Made by a program: the position numbers and the translations under genes
Part shown: in pieces, positions 60,544 through 64,000 of the stretch
Numbering within the stretch: position 1 is the stretch's first letter
Layout: each line of letters opens with the position of its first letter
DNA from: Actinacidiphila glaucinigra
GTDB lineage: Bacteria; Actinomycetota; Actinomycetes; Streptomycetales; Streptomycetaceae
Assembly (NCBI RefSeq): GCF_900188405.1
Contig: NZ_FZOF01000002.1
Coordinates: forward strand, 372,001 to 436,000
Reading direction: 5' to 3'
DNA: 64,000 nt
The notes under the pieces: model-generated
Database searches by the model: none
Told to the model about the DNA's origin: nothing
The model's input: only the letters and a program-made list of their open reading frames with translations

Positions 60544-61029
60544 TCAGGCTGACCCCTCGCCGCCGTTGTCCACGTCCTCCGCGGCGTCCTCGTCGACGCC
60601 GTCGGCCATCACCGGGGAGCCGTGGTGCACCCACAGCCGCCAGCCCTCCGATGTGCGCCGAAACACATTCGTGGCGACCACCAGGCCGCCCACGAGCGAG
60701 CCCATCTCGCCCTCCTCCTCGGCGGGGCCGCCGGTGAGGATGTTCTCGGTACAGGTCACCAGGGCCGTGTCCCCGTCGACCGCCACCTCGACGTCGGTCA
60801 GGAAGAACTGGATGTACTCGGTGTTCGCCATGATCAGGGCGTACGAGCGCATCACCTCGCGGCGTCCCCGCAGCACCGGCCATCCCGGGTGCACCACGGA
60901 CACCGTCTCCGCCAGCGGGCCGGTCAGCACCAGCTCCTCCAGCGCGTCCAGGTCGGACCGCTCCACGGCGTCGTAGAACGCCTGGTTCGCTTCCTCGACC
61001 CGTGCGGCCTCGGCTGTGCGCGGCGTCAT
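60544..61029 (-). CDS. NTF2-like (SnoaL) protein in the folate operon
   Basis: 161 residues, nuclear transport factor 2/SnoaL-3 fold: NQAFYDAVERSDLDALEELV near the N-terminus, SVVHPGWPVLRGRREVM and VFRRTSEGWRLWVHHGSPV. It overlaps folP (ATGA), so it is expressed with the folate genes, and this location is common in streptomycetes. Its reaction is unknown; a role in pterin handling is only inference. It ends with an acidic tail. Confidence 0.85.
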   Translation of the reverse strand: MTPRTAEAARVEEANQAFYDAVERSDLDALEELVLTGPLAETVSVVHPGWPVLRGRREVMRSYALIMANTEYIQFFLTDVEVAVDGDTALVTCTENILTGGPAEEEGEMGSLVGGLVVATNVFRRTSEGWRLWVHHGSPVMADGVDEDAAEDVDNGGEGSA

Positions 61030-61880
61030 CGTGCCCCCTCCAGTGCCCGTGCGACCCGCACGGCATCGGCGCTGTCGTGCACCTCGTGCACCCGGACCGC
61101 CCAGGCGCCGCGGCCCGCCACGATGGCGGTGACGGCGGCCGTGGCGGCGTCGCGCTCCCTCGCCGGGGGCGGGTCGCCGCCCTCGCCGGCCAGCACCCGG
61201 CCGAGGAACCGCTTGCGGGAGGCCGCGATCAGCAGGGGGCGGCCCAGGGCCCGCAGGTCCTCCAGGTGGGCGATCAGGGTCAGGTCGTGCTCGGCGTTCT
61301 TCGCGAAGCCCAGACCCGGATCGAGGACGATCCGCTCCGGGTCGATGCCGCCCGCCACGGCGCGGTCGAAGCTGTGCCGCAGCTCCGCGGTGACCTCGCC
61401 CACGACGTCCCGGTAGACCGCCCGGTTGTTCATGTCGATGCTCTGGCCCCGCCAGTGCATCACGATGAACGGGCTGCCGGTCGCCGCGACGACCGGGATC
61501 ATCGCGGGGTCCGCCTGTCCGCCGCTGACGTCGTTGACCAGGACCGCGCCCGCCTCGACCGCCTTCTCCGCGACCGCGGCCCGCATCGTGTCCACGCTCA
61601 CCACGGCCCCTGCCCGGGTCAGCTCGCGCACGACCGGGACCACCCTGCGCAGTTCCTCCGCCTCGTCCACCCGCGCCGCGCCCGGACGGGTCGACTCACC
61701 GCCCACGTCCACCAGGTCGGCACCGGCCGCGACGAGGTCCAGGCCGTGCTTCACCGCCAGCTCGGTGTCGAACCACTCGCCGCCGTCCGAGAACGAGTCC
61801 GGCGTGACGTTCACCACGCCCATGACCGCGCACCGGTCCCAGGACGGCAATCCGGCCACGTGGCCGCGCAACGTACCCAT
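61026..61880 (-). CDS. folP: Dihydropteroate synthase
   Basis: 284 residues, TIM barrel. MGVVNVTPDSFSDGGEWFD holds the first conserved loop (near residue 20), VDVGGESTRPGA the phosphate loop (near 58), and VNDVSGG and VLDPGLGFAK follow, as do SRKRFLG and VRVHEV. It condenses the pterin with p-aminobenzoate and is the sulfonamide target. TAGGCT at 61887-61892 lies 6 nt before the ATG, implying a leaderless start. The stop overlaps the NTF2-like gene. Confidence 0.96.
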   Translation of the reverse strand: MGTLRGHVAGLPSWDRCAVMGVVNVTPDSFSDGGEWFDTELAVKHGLDLVAAGADLVDVGGESTRPGAARVDEAEELRRVVPVVRELTRAGAVVSVDTMRAAVAEKAVEAGAVLVNDVSGGQADPAMIPVVAATGSPFIVMHWRGQSIDMNNRAVYRDVVGEVTAELRHSFDRAVAGGIDPERIVLDPGLGFAKNAEHDLTLIAHLEDLRALGRPLLIAASRKRFLGRVLAGEGGDPPPARERDAATAAVTAIVAGRGAWAVRVHEVHDSADAVRVARALEGAR

Positions 61881-61903
61881 GGGCTCAGCCTAGAACGGGC
61901 GGC

Positions 61904-63661
61904 TCACCGCAGGCGCCGTGAGGCCCAGGCGGGGAGGGCCAGGGTGACGAATCCCTCGGCCCGCATGGCGGCCAGGCCGATCCGGGGGAGGTCCCCGGTG
62001 GCCCGGAAGACCAGGAAGCGCGGCTGCCACTCGGGCTGGAACTTGGCGTTGAACCGGTACAGGGACTCGATCTGGAACCACCGGGACAGGAAGACCAGCA
62101 GGCCCCGCCAGGTCCGCAGCACCGGACCCGCGCCGAGCCGCTCACCGCGTGCCAGTGCCGACCGGAACATCGCGAAGTTCAGCGAGACCCGCCGCACACC
62201 GAGCCGCGGTGCCTCGCCCAGCGCGGCCACGATCAGCAGCTCGTTCAGCCCGGGGTCGGCGGACCGGTCGCGCCGCATCAGGTCCAGCGACATGCCGTCC
62301 TCGCCCCAGGGCACGAAGTGCAGCACGGCCCGCAGCGCGTCCTGGCCGTCGTGCGCCGTCACCACCACGCACTCCTCGTCCGCGGGGTCGCCGAAACGGC
62401 CCAGCGCCATGGAGAAGCCCCGCTCGGTGTCGGTGCCCCGCCAGGCGTCGGCCGCGCGGCGGACCGCCTCGCGCTCCTCCTCGCCCAGCTCCGCCACACG
62501 CCGGACCCGGCACACATAGCCGGCGCGCTCGGTGCGCTTGACCATCTGCCGCACGTTGCGCATCGCCCGCCCCGACAGGGAGAAGGAGGAGGTCTCCACG
62601 ACGGCCTCGTCGCCCAGCTCCAGGGCGTCCAGACCGGTCTCCCGGGTCCACACCTCGCCGCCGGTCTCGCTGCAGCCCATGACCGCCGGGATCCAGGCGT
62701 GCGCCCGGGCCTCGGCCATGAAGCGCTGTATCGCCCCCGGCCAGGCCTCCACGTCGCCGATCGGGTCGCCGCTGGCCAGCATCACCCCCGACACCACGCG
62801 GTAGCAGACCGCGGCCTTCCCGCTCGGTGAGAACACCACGCTCTTGTCGCGGCGCAGCGCGAAATGCCCCAGGGAGTCACGGGCCCCGTGCCGTCGCAGC
62901 AGCGCCCGCAGCCGCTCCTCGTCCCCGGCCGTCAGCTCGGCGACCGGGGACGCCGGGCGCAGCGCCAGGTACGCGGTGGTGGCGGCGGTCAGGAAGCCCA
63001 GCCCGCCCAGGGAGTACGCGACGACGTCGGCCGTCTGGTCGGTGGCGTAGGCGACCGGCCCGTCGAAGCCGAACAGCCCGTACAGCACCTCGGCGAACCG
63101 CCGCGCCCACGTCGGGTCGCCCGTGCCCGCCGCCGGGTGGGCGCTGACGATGGAGAGCCCCACCACGAGGCTGAGCACGCTCAGCCCCGCGAAGGCCGCG
63201 ACCGCCCTCAGCCGGGTGCGCGGGTCGCCGAGCGCCGAGAACTCCGCCCGGTACCTGATCAGCAGCGCCAGCAGCACCGTCGACAGCACGGCGCCGCCCA
63301 GCGAGTGCCGGTGCAGCACCTGCGCCACCGCACCGACCGGCAGCAGCAGGACGGCCGCCCGCCAGGCACGCTTCTTCCCCCGCTTGAGGGCGTGCGCCAG
63401 CATCAGCATCAGGATGCCGGTGACCACCCCCGCCGCCGCGGCCACCGAGGTGACCGTCCCCGGGAAGACCCCGGCGAGCACATGCATCCGGCTGTGCCGG
63501 AAGCCGGGGAACACCGCCGCCGCGAGGTCCAGCAGGCCCACCAGGGCGCACGCCGTGCCCACCACGCGGGGCGCCGCAGACGCCGGCATCGCCCGTGGGA
63601 ACCGTCGCACCCCGTCCCGGGGCACCCGGACGGCGGGATCTTCCTCTGCCACGACAGACAT
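61904..63661 (-). CDS. DUF2156 (LPG-synthetase C-terminal-like) membrane protein
   Basis: 585 residues. About six membrane helices in residues 30-235, then a cytoplasmic DUF2156 acyltransferase-like domain (residues ~240-585): RRDKSVVFSPSGKAAVCYRV, FSLSGRAMRNVRQMVKRTERAG and LNFAMFRSALARGE are the marks shared with the catalytic domain of MprF and LysX. Such proteins transfer an aminoacyl group from tRNA to phosphatidylglycerol, but this one carries no lysyl-tRNA-synthetase domain. The amino acid is unknown. The start at ATG 63661 has only a close, weak GGTGAG. Confidence 0.85.
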   Translation of the reverse strand: MSVVAEEDPAVRVPRDGVRRFPRAMPASAAPRVVGTACALVGLLDLAAAVFPGFRHSRMHVLAGVFPGTVTSVAAAAGVVTGILMLMLAHALKRGKKRAWRAAVLLLPVGAVAQVLHRHSLGGAVLSTVLLALLIRYRAEFSALGDPRTRLRAVAAFAGLSVLSLVVGLSIVSAHPAAGTGDPTWARRFAEVLYGLFGFDGPVAYATDQTADVVAYSLGGLGFLTAATTAYLALRPASPVAELTAGDEERLRALLRRHGARDSLGHFALRRDKSVVFSPSGKAAVCYRVVSGVMLASGDPIGDVEAWPGAIQRFMAEARAHAWIPAVMGCSETGGEVWTRETGLDALELGDEAVVETSSFSLSGRAMRNVRQMVKRTERAGYVCRVRRVAELGEEEREAVRRAADAWRGTDTERGFSMALGRFGDPADEECVVVTAHDGQDALRAVLHFVPWGEDGMSLDLMRRDRSADPGLNELLIVAALGEAPRLGVRRVSLNFAMFRSALARGERLGAGPVLRTWRGLLVFLSRWFQIESLYRFNAKFQPEWQPRFLVFRATGDLPRIGLAAMRAEGFVTLALPAWASRRLR

Positions 63662-63818
63662 CGCTCACCACGCCCCGGCGATGCGGATCACACCGCACGC
63701 CCCACTCTCGTCGGAGATTTGCGCCCTGTAGGACGTGAACTCCGCCACATGGGTTCCGTCACCGGGCGGGGAAAGGGCACATCGGCCGGGCCGGCCGGGG
63801 GCCGCGGCCCCTCAGGTC

Positions 63819-64000
63819 ACTTGGCCATGATCAGGCTCATCGCCTCGGCGCGGGTGGCGGAGTCGCGCAACTGTCCCCGCACCGCCGAGGTGATGGTCTT
63901 CGCGCCGGGCTTGCGGACCCCGCGCATCGTCATGCACATGTGCTCGCACTCGATGACCACGATCACGCCGCGCGGTTCGAGTATCCGCATGAGCGAGTCC
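63819..64000 (-). CDS. folE: GTP cyclohydrolase I, C-terminal 60 codons (5' part beyond the window)
   Basis: The last 60 residues of FolE are visible: [20 protein letters not shown] with the zinc-site HxC, then [20 protein letters not shown] and the end SLIMAK. FolE starts folate synthesis from GTP, so the neighbouring folP, folB and folK fit well. It reads from the right edge leftwards; its start lies outside the window. The spacing of 157 bp to the DUF2156 gene leaves room for a promoter. Confidence 0.92.

Overview
This 64 kb window looks like chromosomal core DNA from a Streptomyces species or a close relative. The DNA is very GC-rich with strong third-position GC bias. Several genes point the same way: menaquinone made through futalosine (mqnB, mqnD), a mycothiol-type DinB protein, glucosyl-3-phosphoglycerate synthase, an HTH/DUF5753 plus DUF397 developmental-type pair, and DasR-type sites in front of nagKA. 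At least fifteen genes have a TANNNT -10 hexamer 6-7 nt before the start codon and no Shine-Dalgarno sequence, as expected for actinobacterial leaderless mRNAs. No rRNA, tRNA, CRISPR array or insertion sequence was recognised.

Layout, left half. 1-9.6 kb: an Hsp90/sacsin-like ATPase (cut by the window edge), a degenerate repeat region, DUF3027, an MFS exporter, a DUF2771 lipoprotein, mqnB-mqnD, a cold-shock protein, a HAD phosphatase and small membrane proteins. 9.8-18.7 kb: a secreted repeat protein, a WYL-tailed helicase-associated protein followed by an XPB helicase, and a HelD-type RNA polymerase recycling ATPase behind a structured leader. 18.9-23.9 kb: murQ and its RpiR-type regulator, small conserved genes, a DinB/MDMPI protein, an HD hydrolase and cutC. 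24-28.5 kb: groEL with two CIRCE operators, a second cold-shock gene, and a thrC operon ending in a CysO-like sulfur carrier; thrC is preceded by a clear SAM-I riboswitch. 28.5-31.3 kb: gpgS and otsA (compatible-solute glycosides).

Layout, right half. 31.3-36.4 kb: a shikimate/quinate catabolic cluster (MHS transporter, TetR regulator, dehydrogenase, 3-dehydroshikimate dehydratase fused to an HPPD-like domain). 36.4-40.7 kb: an accessory-looking islet (GHKL ATPase, HTH-DUF5753, DUF397, a winged-helix/zinc-ribbon protein, VapBC, a secreted protein). 41-46 kb: a two-component system, a small membrane gene broken by an in-frame UGA, an SDR, otsB and DUF3263. 46.1-49.3 kb: nagK-nagA-pfkB behind two DasR-like sites. 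50.5-52.7 kb: a MidA/NDUFAF7-type methyltransferase beside an orphan nuoD. 53.9-57.6 kb: an OpuC-type glycine-betaine/choline ABC system whose ATPase is transcribed away from its other subunits. 58.8-64 kb: folate genes (folK, folB, folP, folE) with an NTF2-like gene, DUF3180 and a DUF2156 membrane acyltransferase-like gene.

The most unusual non-coding content is repetitive. There are two related long near-palindromic elements (about 650 and 510 bp; 45.1-45.8 and 58.3-58.8 kb) and two short elements with 15-16 bp terminal inverted repeats and internal hairpins (21.5 and 29.5 kb). The first long element and the 21.5 kb element each end exactly at a stop codon. The best regulatory-biochemical lead is the SAM riboswitch on a threonine synthase operon that also encodes a CysO-like carrier with a genetically encoded cysteine after its Gly-Gly tail.
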